The notes below the pieces were generated by a model. That model saw nothing but the letters and a program-made list of their open reading frames with translations. It searched no databases and was not told the DNA's origin. Shown here in pieces: positions 8,015 to 17,737 of a stretch of 27,166 bases of DNA. How positions within the stretch are numbered: the stretch's first letter is position 1; every line of letters begins with the position of its first letter. Origin of the DNA: Clostridiaceae bacterium. Its GTDB lineage: Bacteria > Bacillota_A > Clostridia > Clostridiales > Clostridiaceae. The position numbers and the translations under genes were made by a program. Where the stretch lies: positions 1 to 27,166 of the forward strand of contig JAQSXU010000048.1 in NCBI GenBank assembly GCA_029256485.1, given 5' to 3'.

Positions 8015-8096
8015 TTAGTAAAAAAATGCAGATTTAAAATGAGTGAAAGACTAATAAAGCTCTTATAGAGTTAATTAGTTTCGGGGGTGAAGTAAT

Positions 8097-10193
8097 TTGT
8101 CAAAAATCAGAGTATATGAATTAGCAAAAGAACTTGGTATCTCAAGTAAAGATCTTATAAACATATTACTGGAAGAGTTTAGCATTGAAGTGAAAAATCA
8201 CATGAGTGTGATTGAAGAAGAGGATGCCGAGCTAATTAAAGAACTATTTACTGAGCACAGTAACACTGCTCACAAACCTAATGAAGCTGATGACGAAGTA
8301 ATTTTAGAAAAATATGAGGATCTTCAAGAGGAAAAAATCAACAAGGATATAAAAATTACTAAAAACAAGAAAAACAAGCGTAAGGAAGACGAAGATACAC
8401 CAGTTAAAGAAAAGAAACAAAACAATAACGGTGAAATTGTTATTGAGATGGAAGATACTATTACTGTAAAGGAATTATCAGAGAAGTTAAAGAAACCTTC
8501 TGTTGAAGTCATTAAAGAATTAATTTTTATGGGTGTTATGGCTGCAATAAATCAAGAAATTGATTTTGAAACAGCAGAAAAACTAGCAGAAAAGTTTGAT
8601 GCTATTATGGTTAAAAAAGAAGATACATTCGAGGAAGAAAAGGAAGAAGAAATTTTTGAAGATGAAGTTGAGGATATTAATTCTGAAAAGAGGCCCCCAA
8701 TAGTAACTGTTATGGGTCATGTTGACCACGGTAAGACTTCCTTATTAGATGCAATTAGAAAGTCAAAGGTTACAGCTACAGAAGCTGGAGGAATAACTCA
8801 GCACATCGGAGCTTATACTGTTCAAGTAAATGATGAAAAAGTAACATTTCTTGATACACCGGGACATGAAGCATTTACAGCAATGAGGGCAAGAGGTGCA
8901 CAAATAACAGATATAGTTGTTCTGGTTGTTGCCGCAGATGACGGGATAATGCCACAAACAGCAGAAGCTATTAATCATTGTAAAGCGGCAAATGTACCAA
9001 TAATTGTTGCTATAAATAAAATTGACAGACCTGGAGCAAATCCAGATAAAGTAAAACAAGAACTAACAGAATACGGTCTTGTAGCTGAAGACTGGGGCGG
9101 AGACACAGTATGTGTACCTGTATCAGCTCACACAAGAGAAGGCATAGATACATTACTGGAGATGATAATACTAACTGCAGAAATGCTTGAATTAAAGGCA
9201 AACCCAAAAAGAAATGCTAAAGGAACTGTAATTGAATCTAAACTTGATAAAGGAAGAGGAGCTGTGGCTACATTACTAGTTCAAAATGGTACTCTAACTG
9301 TTGGCGATTCAATTATAGTTGGGTCTACATATGGTAGAATAAGGGCAATGTTTGATTATAAGGGCAAAAAAATGAAGAGTGCAGGACCAAGCATTCCTGC
9401 TGAAATACTTGGACTTTCTGAAGTACCTGCAGCAGGCGATAAATTCCATGTTGTTAAAGATGAAAAAACAGCAAGGGAAATGGCAAATAAGAGAAAAGAG
9501 AAAATAAGAGATGAATATTTACAATCAACTCACAAAGTTTCTCTTGAGGATTTATACAGTCAAATAAAAGAAGGAAAGATGAAAGAATTAAATATTATTG
9601 TTAAAGCAGATGTTCAAGGGTCAATAGAAGCTTTGAGACAATCACTTGAAAAAATATCAAATGATGAAGTAAAAGTTAGAGTAATACATGGTGCTGTTGG
9701 GGCAATATCCGAGGCAGATATATCTTTAGCATCGGCATCTAATGCGATAATAATTGGATTTAATGTTAGACCAGATACAAATGCAACTATTTTAGCTGAT
9801 AAAGAAAATGTTGAAATTAAAACATACAGAATAATATATAATGCTATTGATGATATAAAGGCCGCTATGGAGGGAATGTTAGAACCAGATTATAAAGAAG
9901 TTGTACTTGGAAGAGCTGAGATTAGACAGACTTATAAAATTTCTAATATAGGTACAATAGCAGGCTGTTATGTATTGACTGGTAAATTAACTAGAAGTTC
10001 ATCCATAAGAGTAATAAGAGATGGAATTGTTATTAATGAATCTGAGCTTGCTTCTTTAAAAAGATTTAAGGATGATGCAAAGGAAGTTCAAGCAGGATAT
10101 GAATGTGGACTTAGTGTAGATAAGTTTAATGATATTAAAGAAGGGGACATTATCGAAGCATTCGAGATGCAAGAGGTTAAGAAACAACTATAA
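8097..10193 (+). CDS. infB: Translation initiation factor IF-2
   Basis: GTPase that brings initiator fMet-tRNA to the 30S subunit and promotes subunit joining. It starts at TTG 8097 with GGGGGTGA about 8 bases upstream. Two IF2 N-terminal modules are seen (residues about 2-51 and 120-170), separated by a short charged Lys/Glu linker. The G domain has GHVDHGKT (207-214), [10 protein letters not shown] (231-240), DTPGH (253-257), NKID (307-310) and SAH. The C-terminal half carries the beta-barrel and initiator tRNA-binding domains and ends with [16 protein letters not shown]. At 698 residues it is at the short end for the family because the linker is compact. rbfA follows after 18 bases. Confidence 0.97.
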   Translation: MSKIRVYELAKELGISSKDLINILLEEFSIEVKNHMSVIEEEDAELIKELFTEHSNTAHKPNEADDEVILEKYEDLQEEKINKDIKITKNKKNKRKEDEDTPVKEKKQNNNGEIVIEMEDTITVKELSEKLKKPSVEVIKELIFMGVMAAINQEIDFETAEKLAEKFDAIMVKKEDTFEEEKEEEIFEDEVEDINSEKRPPIVTVMGHVDHGKTSLLDAIRKSKVTATEAGGITQHIGAYTVQVNDEKVTFLDTPGHEAFTAMRARGAQITDIVVLVVAADDGIMPQTAEAINHCKAANVPIIVAINKIDRPGANPDKVKQELTEYGLVAEDWGGDTVCVPVSAHTREGIDTLLEMIILTAEMLELKANPKRNAKGTVIESKLDKGRGAVATLLVQNGTLTVGDSIIVGSTYGRIRAMFDYKGKKMKSAGPSIPAEILGLSEVPAAGDKFHVVKDEKTAREMANKRKEKIRDEYLQSTHKVSLEDLYSQIKEGKMKELNIIVKADVQGSIEALRQSLEKISNDEVKVRVIHGAVGAISEADISLASASNAIIIGFNVRPDTNATILADKENVEIKTYRIIYNAIDDIKAAMEGMLEPDYKEVVLGRAEIRQTYKISNIGTIAGCYVLTGKLTRSSSIRVIRDGIVINESELASLKRFKDDAKEVQAGYECGLSVDKFNDIKEGDIIEAFEMQEVKKQL

Positions 10194-10211
10194 TTAAAGG
10201 GGCGAGAGTTT

Positions 10212-10577
10212 ATGACCAAATATAGGAGCGGTAGAATAAACGAAGAGATGAAAAAAGAAATTAGTAATATTATTCAAAATGAAATTAGAGATCCTAGATT
10301 AAGCGCAATGATAAGCGTGACAAAAGTTGATGTAACAAAAGACTTGAGATATGCAAAAGTTTATGTAAGTATTTTTGGAAAAGATGAAGAAAAGCAAGAA
10401 TCAATCAGCGCTTTAAAAAACTCCAGCAGTTTTATTAGAAGGGAAATTGGTCACAGAATTAATTTAAGATATACACCGGAGATTATAATTGAATTGGATA
10501 ATAGTATAGAACATGGTATGCACATTGACGAAATACTGAACTCAATTAAGGAGAAAAAGAATAATGATAATGAATGA
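10212..10577 (+). CDS. rbfA: 30S ribosome-binding factor RbfA
   Basis: Cold-shock assembly factor that binds the maturing 30S subunit next to 16S rRNA helix 1. The 121-residue single KH-like domain shows RINEEMKKEISNII at residues 8-21, DPRLSAMISVTKVDVTKDLRYAKVYVS in the core, and the late block FIRREIGHRINLRYTPEIIIELDNSIEHGMHI. It follows infB as in most bacteria, and its last 14 bases overlap the start of nrnA, so the two are translationally coupled. Confidence 0.95.
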   Translation: MTKYRSGRINEEMKKEISNIIQNEIRDPRLSAMISVTKVDVTKDLRYAKVYVSIFGKDEEKQESISALKNSSSFIRREIGHRINLRYTPEIIIELDNSIEHGMHIDEILNSIKEKKNNDNE

Positions 10578-11526
10578 TATATTATCTAAAATTAAGGAAA
10601 GTAATAGAATAGCTATTGCTTTCCATGCTTCTCCAGATGGAGACTCCATTGGGAGTTCATTAGCTTTGCTTCAGGGATTACTATCAATTAAAAAGGATGC
10701 TTATATAATATGCAAAGAAACTCTGCCAAGAGACTTTGCATTTTTGCCATTTAGTCAGGTAATTGATGGTAACACTGCAACCGTAAAAGAAGGAACAGAG
10801 TGCGTTATAGTATTGGACTGCGGTGATGTTAAAAGAATAAATGGAGATATAAATATAGGTAATAGAAGATACACACTAGTAAATATTGACCACCATTTGT
10901 CAAATGAAATGTATGGTGATTTTAACTATGTTGACACTAAGGCCGCTGCAATATCAGAAATTATTTATTCAATGTTAAAAGCATTGAATATTAAAATTAC
11001 TTCAGCCATTGCAGCATGTTTATATACATCTTTAATTACAGATACAGGATCGTTTAAGTATAACAATACTACTTTCAATACTCACTTAGTGGCAGGAGAA
11101 TTAATTAATACCGGCATAGATTTCAGTGAAATTCATAGAACAATTTTTGAAAACAAGCCGTTTATAAAATTAAAATTAATGGGTAAAGTACTAGATACAT
11201 TAGAATTAGAAAATAATTTATTATGTTCTATGTGTGTGACTAACAAAATAATTGAGGATTTAAATATTAAATATGATATAGATAGTGCAGAATTAATTGC
11301 TGCTGCCATGGAAATTGGCTCAATAGATTGTGCTGTGCTTTTTAAGGAAACTGATGATGGATATAAAATTAGTTTAAGGTCAAAGAATATTGTTGATGTA
11401 AGCAAGGTAGCTGAAAGCTTGGGGGGAGGCGGCCATAAAAGAGCTGCTGGAGCCTTTATTAAGGATAAAGATTTAAATAATGTAAAAGAAAAAGTTTTAA
11501 ATTTAATAAAAAATGAGTTGGTATGA
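10564..11526 (+). CDS. nrnA: DHH/DHHA1 phosphoesterase, NrnA-type oligoribonuclease
   Basis: Member of the DHH superfamily of manganese-dependent phosphoesterases. NrnA degrades 2-5-mer nanoRNAs and also dephosphorylates pAp. Key residues are visible: FHASPDGDSIGSS (20-32), DCGD (about 89-92), the DHH motif at 109-111 in NIDHHLSN, DTGSFKYNNT, and the DHHA1 RNA-binding GGGGHKRAAG from residue 287. Length 320 is typical. AAGGAG lies about 10 bases before ATG 10564; ATG 10570 is a second option. It overlaps both rbfA and truB (ATGA-type junction). The exact substrate (NrnA versus a related pAp phosphatase) is inferred from family and position. Confidence 0.88.
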   Translation: MIMNDILSKIKESNRIAIAFHASPDGDSIGSSLALLQGLLSIKKDAYIICKETLPRDFAFLPFSQVIDGNTATVKEGTECVIVLDCGDVKRINGDINIGNRRYTLVNIDHHLSNEMYGDFNYVDTKAAAISEIIYSMLKALNIKITSAIAACLYTSLITDTGSFKYNNTTFNTHLVAGELINTGIDFSEIHRTIFENKPFIKLKLMGKVLDTLELENNLLCSMCVTNKIIEDLNIKYDIDSAELIAAAMEIGSIDCAVLFKETDDGYKISLRSKNIVDVSKVAESLGGGGHKRAAGAFIKDKDLNNVKEKVLNLIKNELV

Positions 11527-12398
11527 TGAATGGAGTAATTAATGTTTACAAACCAGTTGGATGTACATCTTTTGATGTAGTGGCCACTATAAAAAAACTA
11601 TGTAATACAGGAAAGGTAGGTCATACTGGTACATTGGATCCATTAGCCAGTGGTGTCCTGCCTATTTGTATTGGAAAAGCAACAAAGATTGTTGATTATA
11701 TTATGGAAGACACTAAAATTTATAAAACACAGCTGAAGCTTGGAATAACAACAGATACCTATGATTTAGAGGGAAAGGTTACTTCAAGTAAAAATGTTGA
11801 TGTAAATGATCAAGAGATTTTTAGTGTTATAAAAAGATATATTGGACAAATATTGCAGGTACCACCTATGTATTCAGCTATAAAAGTAAATGGTAAAAGG
11901 TTATATGATTTAGCTAGGGCTGGAATTGAGATTGAAAGGAAAGGCAGACCAATAACAATTTACGATATTTATGATATTTCAATTAATTTACCTTTTATTA
12001 ATTTTACTGTAAAATGTTCTAAGGGTACCTACATAAGAAGTTTATGTTATGATATTGGCAATGATCTAAATTGCGGAGCTGTAATGACTAAGCTTGAAAG
12101 AATTAAATCCGGCAATTTCAGCGTTGAAAACTCTATAAATGTTCAGTCATTAAATTCAGAAAATATTGGTGATTATTTAATAAGTATTGAAAATGCTTTG
12201 GATAAATACAAGCAAATAAATTTAGACAAAAGGTTTAAAAAACTTTTAATAAATGGAGTTAAAATGAATGATCCGGCTTTAATAGATATGGTAGAAGAAA
12301 ATGTAATATATAGAGTTTATACTGATAATCAGTTTATTGGCTTAGGACTTAAAATTTCGAATGAATTTAAAATAATTAAATTACTAATTACGGGGTAA
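11523..12398 (+). CDS. truB: tRNA pseudouridine(55) synthase TruB
   Basis: Makes pseudouridine 55 in the T-loop of tRNAs. Catalytic Asp39 lies in GHTGTLDPLASGVLPICIG; other family motifs are NVYKPVGCTSFDVV at the N-terminus, VPPMYSAIKVNGKRLYDLAR and KCSKGTYIRSLCYDIG. Length is 291 with start 11523, or 290 from the adjacent ATG 11526. The start codon overlaps the nrnA stop, so translation is coupled. A C-terminal PUA-like region follows, with little conserved sequence. ribF begins 5 bases after the stop. Confidence 0.96.
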   Translation: MMNGVINVYKPVGCTSFDVVATIKKLCNTGKVGHTGTLDPLASGVLPICIGKATKIVDYIMEDTKIYKTQLKLGITTDTYDLEGKVTSSKNVDVNDQEIFSVIKRYIGQILQVPPMYSAIKVNGKRLYDLARAGIEIERKGRPITIYDIYDISINLPFINFTVKCSKGTYIRSLCYDIGNDLNCGAVMTKLERIKSGNFSVENSINVQSLNSENIGDYLISIENALDKYKQINLDKRFKKLLINGVKMNDPALIDMVEENVIYRVYTDNQFIGLGLKISNEFKIIKLLITG

Positions 12399-12403
12399 TA
12401 AAC

Positions 12404-13333
12404 ATGTTGGTTTTAAGAGATAATTTTAACGTATATTTAAATGAAGATTCATATATTGCATTAGGAAGTTTTGATGGACTTCATATGGGACATATGGGAT
12501 TAATAAAAGAAACCATTGAGACAGCAAAATCAAATAACGCTAAAAGTATGGTTTGTACATTTAGTAACCATCCTTTATCAGTTATTAATAAGGAACTAGC
12601 ACCAAAATTACTAATGGATAATGAAACAAAGGAACAGATACTAGAAGACTGTGGAATCGATATATTAAACATGATTGAATTTAACAAGGATTTTATGAAA
12701 ATATCGGCAGATGATTTTGTAATTAATATGATAAAGCACTATAAAGCTAGAGGAGTTATTACCGGTTTTAATTATAGATTTGGATATAAAAATTTAGGAG
12801 ACATTAATTTGTTAAAAAAATTAAGCTCAAAATATGGTTTTGAACTTATTACAGTAGATCCAGTTAATTATAATGGTGAATTAGTCAGTTCTTCTAAAAT
12901 AAGAAATGTTATCAGTGAGGATGGAGATATGGTTAAAGCTTCAAAAATGCTCACAAGACATTTCTCAATAAAAGGTAAAATAATAAGCGGAAAAAAATTG
13001 GGTAGAACTATAGGCTTTCCAACAATTAATTTGGATTATAACAAGAATTACATACTGCCAAGAGGTGGTGTTTATTATACAAATGTTAAATATCAGGGTA
13101 AAGTTTATAAGGGAATCACAAATATTGGCTATAACCCAACTACATATGACTATAAGTTGAGCATTGAAACCTATATTTTAGATTTTAATAAAGATATATA
13201 TGGTGAAGAGGTTACTATTTATTTTGTAAACAGAATTAGAGATGAGGTAAAATTTGATACCCTTGATGAACTTGTAATCCAGCTAATTGAAGACAAAAAT
13301 TATGCAAAAAAGCAAAATATTGATATTATTTAA
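12404..13333 (+). CDS. ribF: Bifunctional riboflavin kinase/FAD synthetase
   Basis: Turns riboflavin into FMN and then FAD. The N-terminal nucleotidyltransferase half has ALGSFDGLHMGH (residues about 20-31, the HxGH-like site), GFNYRFGYKNLGD and the VSSSKIRN motif. The C-terminal riboflavin kinase half has GKKLGRTIGFPTINL, GVYYTNVKYQGKVYKGITNIGYNPT and the Glu-containing SIETYILDFNKDIYGE. Length 309 is normal. It is the last gene of the rimP operon: rpsO, 123 bases on, has a promoter of its own. Confidence 0.95.
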   Translation: MLVLRDNFNVYLNEDSYIALGSFDGLHMGHMGLIKETIETAKSNNAKSMVCTFSNHPLSVINKELAPKLLMDNETKEQILEDCGIDILNMIEFNKDFMKISADDFVINMIKHYKARGVITGFNYRFGYKNLGDINLLKKLSSKYGFELITVDPVNYNGELVSSSKIRNVISEDGDMVKASKMLTRHFSIKGKIISGKKLGRTIGFPTINLDYNKNYILPRGGVYYTNVKYQGKVYKGITNIGYNPTTYDYKLSIETYILDFNKDIYGEEVTIYFVNRIRDEVKFDTLDELVIQLIEDKNYAKKQNIDII

Positions 13334-13341
13334 AAATTTAA

Positions 13342-13370
13342 TTTACATTTTGGCTTGAATTTGTTATAAT
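13342..13370 (+). promoter_or_regulatory. SigmaA promoter of rpsO
   Basis: TTTACA (13342-13347) and TATAAT (13365-13370) separated by exactly 17 bases, between ribF and rpsO. Transcription would begin near 13377, leaving a leader of about 80 bases. Confidence 0.75.
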
Positions 13371-13376
13371 TACCTA

Positions 13377-13456
13377 GTATCCATATTCTAAGAATATTGC
13401 AATGCCGACTATACTCTTGGAATATAGGAGTTTATTCAATTGGAGGTGTCGTAAAG
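13377..13456 (+). promoter_or_regulatory. rpsO leader with alternative pairings
   Basis: ATATTC (13383-13388) can pair with GAATAT (13392-13397) in a local hairpin. The longer TCCATATTC (13380-13388) can instead pair with GAATATAGGA (13420-13429), with one bulge. The two are mutually exclusive. CTATA (13409-13413) with TATAG (13423-13427) is a third small stem. S15 represses its own mRNA through leader structure in several bacteria, so this is a candidate site for the same control. Confidence 0.4.
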
Positions 13457-13720
13457 ATGGAAAAGGCAAAAAAAGATGAAATAATGCAGACATATGCAAG
13501 ACATGAAGGAGATACAGGTTCTCCAGAGGTTCAGATCGCTTTATTAACAGAAAGAATTAATCATTTAAATGATCATTTAAAGATTCATAAGAAGGATCAC
13601 CATTCTAGAAGAGGTCTTTTGATGATGGTTGGTAAAAGAAGAGGACTTCTTAACTACTTAGAGTCAAATGATATTGAGAGATATCGTGCTATAGTTGTAA
13701 AACTTGGATTAAGAAAGTAG
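13457..13720 (+). CDS. rpsO: 30S ribosomal protein S15
   Basis: Primary 16S rRNA-binding protein of the central domain of the 30S subunit. From ATG 13457 the product is 87 residues, close to the usual 88-89 with the initiator. It has the family pattern: [27 protein letters not shown], then [25 protein letters not shown] and a final [13 protein letters not shown]. The frame is open upstream to 13397, but that extension has no ribosome binding site, whereas GGAGGTG lies 8 bases before ATG 13457. It has its own promoter, leader and terminator. pnp follows, the usual order. Confidence 0.97.
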   Translation: MEKAKKDEIMQTYARHEGDTGSPEVQIALLTERINHLNDHLKIHKKDHHSRRGLLMMVGKRRGLLNYLESNDIERYRAIVVKLGLRK

Positions 13721-13730
13721 TATAATGTTT

Positions 13731-13758
13731 AGAGCGGCTTTGTCCGCTCTATTATTTT
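13731..13758 (+). terminator. Terminator after rpsO
   Basis: AGAGCGG (13731-13737) pairs with CCGCTCT (13744-13750) around a six-base loop, followed by ATTATTTT. It lies 10 bases after the rpsO stop. pnp is therefore read by leak-through or by a local promoter; the gap holds TATAAT at 13767-13772 and 13792-13797, but neither has a good -35. Confidence 0.8.
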
Positions 13759-13847
13759 AAATTAGTTATAATTACCAAAATATTATTAATGTATAATTAA
13801 ATTGTTAAGAATGATAATATTATTGAATACCGAAAGGAGGTATTTTT

Positions 13848-15959
13848 ATGAGCAATATTCTTGAAACTACTGTAGCAGGAAGAAAGTTAAAAGTAGAAAG
13901 TGGAAAAGTTGGAATGCTTTCTAACAGCGCAATTTTAGTTAGTTATGGAGATACAGTAGTATTAGTAAATGCTAATAGTTCAGACAAACCAAGACAAGGG
14001 GTGGATTTCTTTCCATTAAGTATTGAATACGAAGAAAGACTTTACGCCGTTGGTAAAATACCAGGGGGATTTATTAAAAGGGAGGGTAAACCATCAGAAA
14101 AGTCCATATTACATGCAAGGGCTATAGATAGGCCTTTAAGACCTCTTTTCCCAAAAGGATATAGAAATGATGTTCAAGTAGTATGTACCGTTTTATCAGT
14201 TGAACAAGACAATCAACCAGATATATTAGCAATCAATGGGGCTTCTTTAGCATTATGTCTATCAAGTATACCATTTGATACACCTTTAGGAGCCGTATCA
14301 GTTGGAATGGTTGATGGTAAAGCCGTAATAAATCCTACTTTACAGGAATCTGAAAAAAGTACACTTAATCTAACTGTTTGTGCAACAAAAGATAGAGTTA
14401 TGATGGTTGAAGCAGGTGGCAGCGAAATTGAAGAAGATGCAATGTACGATGCAATAATGTTAGGATTTGAAGAATGTAGAAAAATAGTTTCCTTCCAGGA
14501 AGAAGCAATGGCTAAGTTTGGAAAGAAAAAAGTTGAGCCGATTTTGTATAAAGTTAATGAAGATTTGGAAAAGGAAATATATGATTTTGCATTTGAAGGT
14601 ATAAAAAATGCCATGTACATAATGGATAAAGATGAAAGAAGTGCTGTGGTAAGCACAATTACTGAAAAGGTGAATACAGAGTTTTCCGAAAAGTATGCTG
14701 ACTATTTAGCTGATATTCCGGAAATACTTTATACTATGCAGAAAAAAATAGTAAGAAATATGCTTTTAAATGAGCATAGAAGACCTGATGGAAGAAAATT
14801 TGATGAAATTAGACCAATAAGCTGTGAAGTCGGATTGCTTCCAAGAACACACGGTACTGGTTTATTTACAAGAGGATTAACTCAGGTAATGACAGTAGCT
14901 ACTTTAGGGGCACTTGGTGATGTACAGATACTTGATGGATTAGGTGCAGAAGAGTTTAAGAGATATATGCACCACTATAATTTCCCAGCATATAGTACTG
15001 GTGAGGTAAAACCGTTAAGAGGACCTGGAAGAAGAGAAATTGGTCATGGAGCTCTTGCTGAGAAGGCTTTGGCACCACTTATTCCTTCTGAAGAAGAATT
15101 TCCATATACAATTAGATTGGTGTCTGAGGTATTAAGCTCTAATGGTTCTACATCTCAAGCAAGTGTATGTGGAAGTACATTAGCCTTAATGGATGCTGGA
15201 GTACCAATTAAAAGACCAGCAGCAGGAATTGCCATGGGACTTGTAACAAGCGAGGACTTGTCAAAAGAGGAAATATTAACAGATATACAGGGTATAGAGG
15301 ATTTCTTTGGAGATATGGATTTTAAAGTTGCTGGAACAGTAAAAGGAATTACTGCTATTCAGTTTGATACTAAAATTCATGGATTATCAAATGAGTGTAT
15401 AAAGAATACTCTAGCTGAAGCTAAAACCGCTAGATTATTTATAATTGACAAAATTACTTCTTGTATACCTGAATCAAGAAAAGAAGTTTCCAAATATGCA
15501 CCTAAGACATATATAATTAATATTGATCCAGATAAGATAAGAGACGTTATTGGAACAGGCGGAAAAGTTATTAATAAAATTATTGCAGAAACTGGAGTAA
15601 AAATAGACATTAAAGAAGACGGTAAAGTATTTGTAATGTCTGAGGATAGTGATAGCGCTAAAAGAGCAATAAAGATAATAGATAATTTAACTAGGGAAGT
15701 TAAAGCTGGTGAAATTTATCTTGGAAAGGTTACAAGGACTACAACATTTGGGGCATTTGTTGAAATACTGCCAGGTAAAGAAGGATTAGTTCATATTTCA
15801 AAATTAGATTTTGAAAGAGTGAATAAAGTTGAAGATATAGTTTCAGTTGGTGACGAAATATTAGTAAAAGTAACTGATATTGACAGTCAAGGAAGAATTA
15901 ACTTATCAAGAAGAGATGCAATAAAGGATTCAGAAGAAGATAAAAAGACTAACGAATAA
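13848..15959 (+). CDS. pnp: Polyribonucleotide nucleotidyltransferase (PNPase)
   Basis: Phosphate-dependent 3'-5' exoribonuclease, a trimer that takes part in mRNA decay and sRNA turnover. The 703-residue protein has two RNase PH-like cores separated by an alpha-helical domain. The first includes [22 protein letters not shown] and [16 protein letters not shown]; the second includes [24 protein letters not shown] and GADVIPxx-like conserved loops near [22 protein letters not shown] domain follows with GTGGK at 569-573, then an S1 domain (about 621-690, [26 protein letters not shown]). The ribosome binding site AAAGGAGG is strong. Domains and length match the family; it may take part in an RNA-decay complex with RNase Y (rny), also in this window. 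Confidence 0.97.
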   Translation: MSNILETTVAGRKLKVESGKVGMLSNSAILVSYGDTVVLVNANSSDKPRQGVDFFPLSIEYEERLYAVGKIPGGFIKREGKPSEKSILHARAIDRPLRPLFPKGYRNDVQVVCTVLSVEQDNQPDILAINGASLALCLSSIPFDTPLGAVSVGMVDGKAVINPTLQESEKSTLNLTVCATKDRVMMVEAGGSEIEEDAMYDAIMLGFEECRKIVSFQEEAMAKFGKKKVEPILYKVNEDLEKEIYDFAFEGIKNAMYIMDKDERSAVVSTITEKVNTEFSEKYADYLADIPEILYTMQKKIVRNMLLNEHRRPDGRKFDEIRPISCEVGLLPRTHGTGLFTRGLTQVMTVATLGALGDVQILDGLGAEEFKRYMHHYNFPAYSTGEVKPLRGPGRREIGHGALAEKALAPLIPSEEEFPYTIRLVSEVLSSNGSTSQASVCGSTLALMDAGVPIKRPAAGIAMGLVTSEDLSKEEILTDIQGIEDFFGDMDFKVAGTVKGITAIQFDTKIHGLSNECIKNTLAEAKTARLFIIDKITSCIPESRKEVSKYAPKTYIINIDPDKIRDVIGTGGKVINKIIAETGVKIDIKEDGKVFVMSEDSDSAKRAIKIIDNLTREVKAGEIYLGKVTRTTTFGAFVEILPGKEGLVHISKLDFERVNKVEDIVSVGDEILVKVTDIDSQGRINLSRRDAIKDSEEDKKTNE

Positions 15960-15965
15960 GAAAAA

Positions 15966-15990
15966 TGAAAGGGCGTAAAGCCTTTTTATT
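15966..15990 (+). terminator. Terminator after pnp
   Basis: AAAGGGC (15968-15974) pairs with GCCTTT (15980-15985), one bulged G, loop of about five bases, followed by a run of T. It lies 8 bases after the pnp stop. Confidence 0.75.
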
Positions 15991-16019
15991 TTTATAATAA
16001 TATATTTTGGAGGCGTTAT

Positions 16020-17318
16020 ATGTATAAACTCATAAAATTGCAAAATGGTTTAAGAGTAGCATTAGAAAATATAGATTATGTTAATTCTGTAAGTGTTGGC
16101 TTATGGGTAGAAAATGGCTCAAGAAATGAAGATAAAGTCAATAACGGTATTTCTCATTTTATTGAACATATGCTGTTTAAGGGAACTGAAAATAGAAGCA
16201 GTTTACAAATTGTTGAATGTATTGAGGAAGTAGGCGGACAGATTAATGCTTTTACGGGAAAAGAAGCCACATGTTTTTATGGAAAGGTTTTAGATTCTCA
16301 TTTGGAATTGATAATTGAGGTATTATCTGATATGCTTTTCAATAGTAAATTCAGCAGTGAGGATATTGAAAAGGAAAAGGGAGTTATTATTGAAGAAATA
16401 AATATGAATGAAGACTCTCCAGAGGATGTATTAATGGATTTGCAGTGTGAGGCAATATGGGGAGAAGATTCAATTTCCTTACCAATTTTAGGCACAATAG
16501 AAACTGTAAAATCATTTGACAGAGAACAAATAATAGAATATGTAAAATCATTTTACATACCAGAGAATAGTGTTATCTCAATAGCTGGGAAGTTTAACCC
16601 TGACGAAGTAATAAAATTAATTGAACGCTATTTTGGTAATTGGAATAGTAAAATTAAAAAAATAACTCATTATTCATCACCAGAAATTCTGAAAAATCAT
16701 CTTTTTAAGAAAAAAAATATTGAACAACTTCACATATCTCTAGGAATACCTGGTATTGAGGCTGGAAAAGATGAAATTTATCCACTATTATTGTTAAATA
16801 ACATTTTTGGCGGAGGAGCATCATCTATACTTTTTCAAAAAATACGAGAAGAAAAGGGAATGTGTTATTCCATATATTCTTATTTATCAACATTTAAAAA
16901 TACTGGGGCACTGTCTATTTATACTGGATTAAATCCGTCTTATTGCAAAGATGTAATTTTGCTTATAAAAGAGGAAGTTGATAAATTCATAAATAGTACT
17001 ATTTCTCCTGAAAAACTGATTAAGGCAAAAGAACAGTTAAAAGGAAATTATATTTTAGGACTAGAAAGTACTAGCAGCAGAATGTTTAGTAATGGTAAAT
17101 CTGCATTGTTTTTAAATCTAATTCATACACCTAAAGATATAATTGATAAAATCGATATAATTGATATGAAATGTATATCAGATATTAAAGAGATTACATT
17201 TGCAAATGGCATAAAAAATTCAGCATTTGTTGGTGAAAATGCTGACATTGAAGGTGTTAAAAATATTTTAGATAAAAGCAAAGAAGGCTTTACACAATCC
17301 AAACTCTATGGTGTTTAA
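16020..17318 (+). CDS. ymxG: M16 family zinc peptidase (insulinase/processing peptidase type)
   Basis: Pitrilysin-family zinc protease of 432 residues in two halves. The inverted zinc motif HFIEH is at 46-50, and the third metal ligand is one of the two Glu at 125-126 in VIIEEINMNEDSPED, so the active site is complete. The second half has the non-catalytic domain with GGGASSILFQKIREEKGMCYSIYSY, typical of single-subunit bacterial M16B peptidases. It corresponds by position (pnp-peptidase-ymxH) to YmxG/MlpA of Bacillus. GGAGGCG precedes the ATG. The natural substrate is not evident. Confidence 0.92.
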   Translation: MYKLIKLQNGLRVALENIDYVNSVSVGLWVENGSRNEDKVNNGISHFIEHMLFKGTENRSSLQIVECIEEVGGQINAFTGKEATCFYGKVLDSHLELIIEVLSDMLFNSKFSSEDIEKEKGVIIEEINMNEDSPEDVLMDLQCEAIWGEDSISLPILGTIETVKSFDREQIIEYVKSFYIPENSVISIAGKFNPDEVIKLIERYFGNWNSKIKKITHYSSPEILKNHLFKKKNIEQLHISLGIPGIEAGKDEIYPLLLLNNIFGGGASSILFQKIREEKGMCYSIYSYLSTFKNTGALSIYTGLNPSYCKDVILLIKEEVDKFINSTISPEKLIKAKEQLKGNYILGLESTSSRMFSNGKSALFLNLIHTPKDIIDKIDIIDMKCISDIKEITFANGIKNSAFVGENADIEGVKNILDKSKEGFTQSKLYGV

Positions 17319-17447
17319 CATATAGGTAATAATCCTTCTTTATTTGTCATAATATTATCCATGAGAAATATTTAAAATAAATTGAAAGTATTTTAAGTAA
17401 AATGGTTAAACTTTATTTTTTATGATAGTATAAGGGAGGACTATAAT

Positions 17448-17720
17448 ATGAGTGATAATTTTAAATACTATAGTGAAATGGAAAAGTATGAAATAATTAA
17501 TATCAATGATGGTGACAAATATGGTTATTTAGCTAACAATGACGTTGTCATTGATGAAACGGGAAAATTAAAATTGTTGATAATTAATGATAATAAGTCA
17601 AAATTTTCAATATTGAGTAAAAGCGAATTTATGGAGATCCCATGGGAATGTGTAAAAAAAATAGGGTCAAGAACTATAATAATTGATGTAGATGAGAATA
17701 CAATGAAAAACGCTCATTAA
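17448..17720 (+). CDS. ymxH: YlmC/YmxH family sporulation protein (PRC-barrel)
   Basis: Small PRC-barrel protein of 90 residues with MEKYEIININDGDKYGYL, DVVIDETGKLKLLII and the characteristic EIPWECVKKIGSRTIIIDV near the C-terminus. Members of the YlmC/YmxH family sit in sporulation gene neighbourhoods; the biochemical role is unknown. In Bacillus the order is ymxG-ymxH-spoVFAB-asd-dapG; here dapG follows after only 17 bases with spoVFAB and asd absent. The start has GGGAGG 8 bases upstream. The 129-base gap before it has no clear terminator. Confidence 0.88.
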   Translation: MSDNFKYYSEMEKYEIININDGDKYGYLANNDVVIDETGKLKLLIINDNKSKFSILSKSEFMEIPWECVKKIGSRTIIIDVDENTMKNAH

Positions 17721-17737
17721 ATTTATGGAGGTAAAAT

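Noticed and set aside
8763..9207. Minus-strand open frames with many Cys and Tyr opposite infB
   Set aside because: They are antisense to a strongly conserved G domain; the composition simply mirrors the codons of infB. The other minus-strand frames in the window are shadows for the same reason.
13397..13456. Upstream extension of rpsO
   Set aside because: The extra 20 residues are not part of S15, the extended start lacks a ribosome binding site, and GGAGGTG points to ATG 13457.
17406..17434. TTAAAC-17-TATAAG as a promoter for ymxH
   Set aside because: Spacing is right, but the -10 abuts the ribosome binding site, so the transcript would start after it; likely chance in AT-rich DNA.
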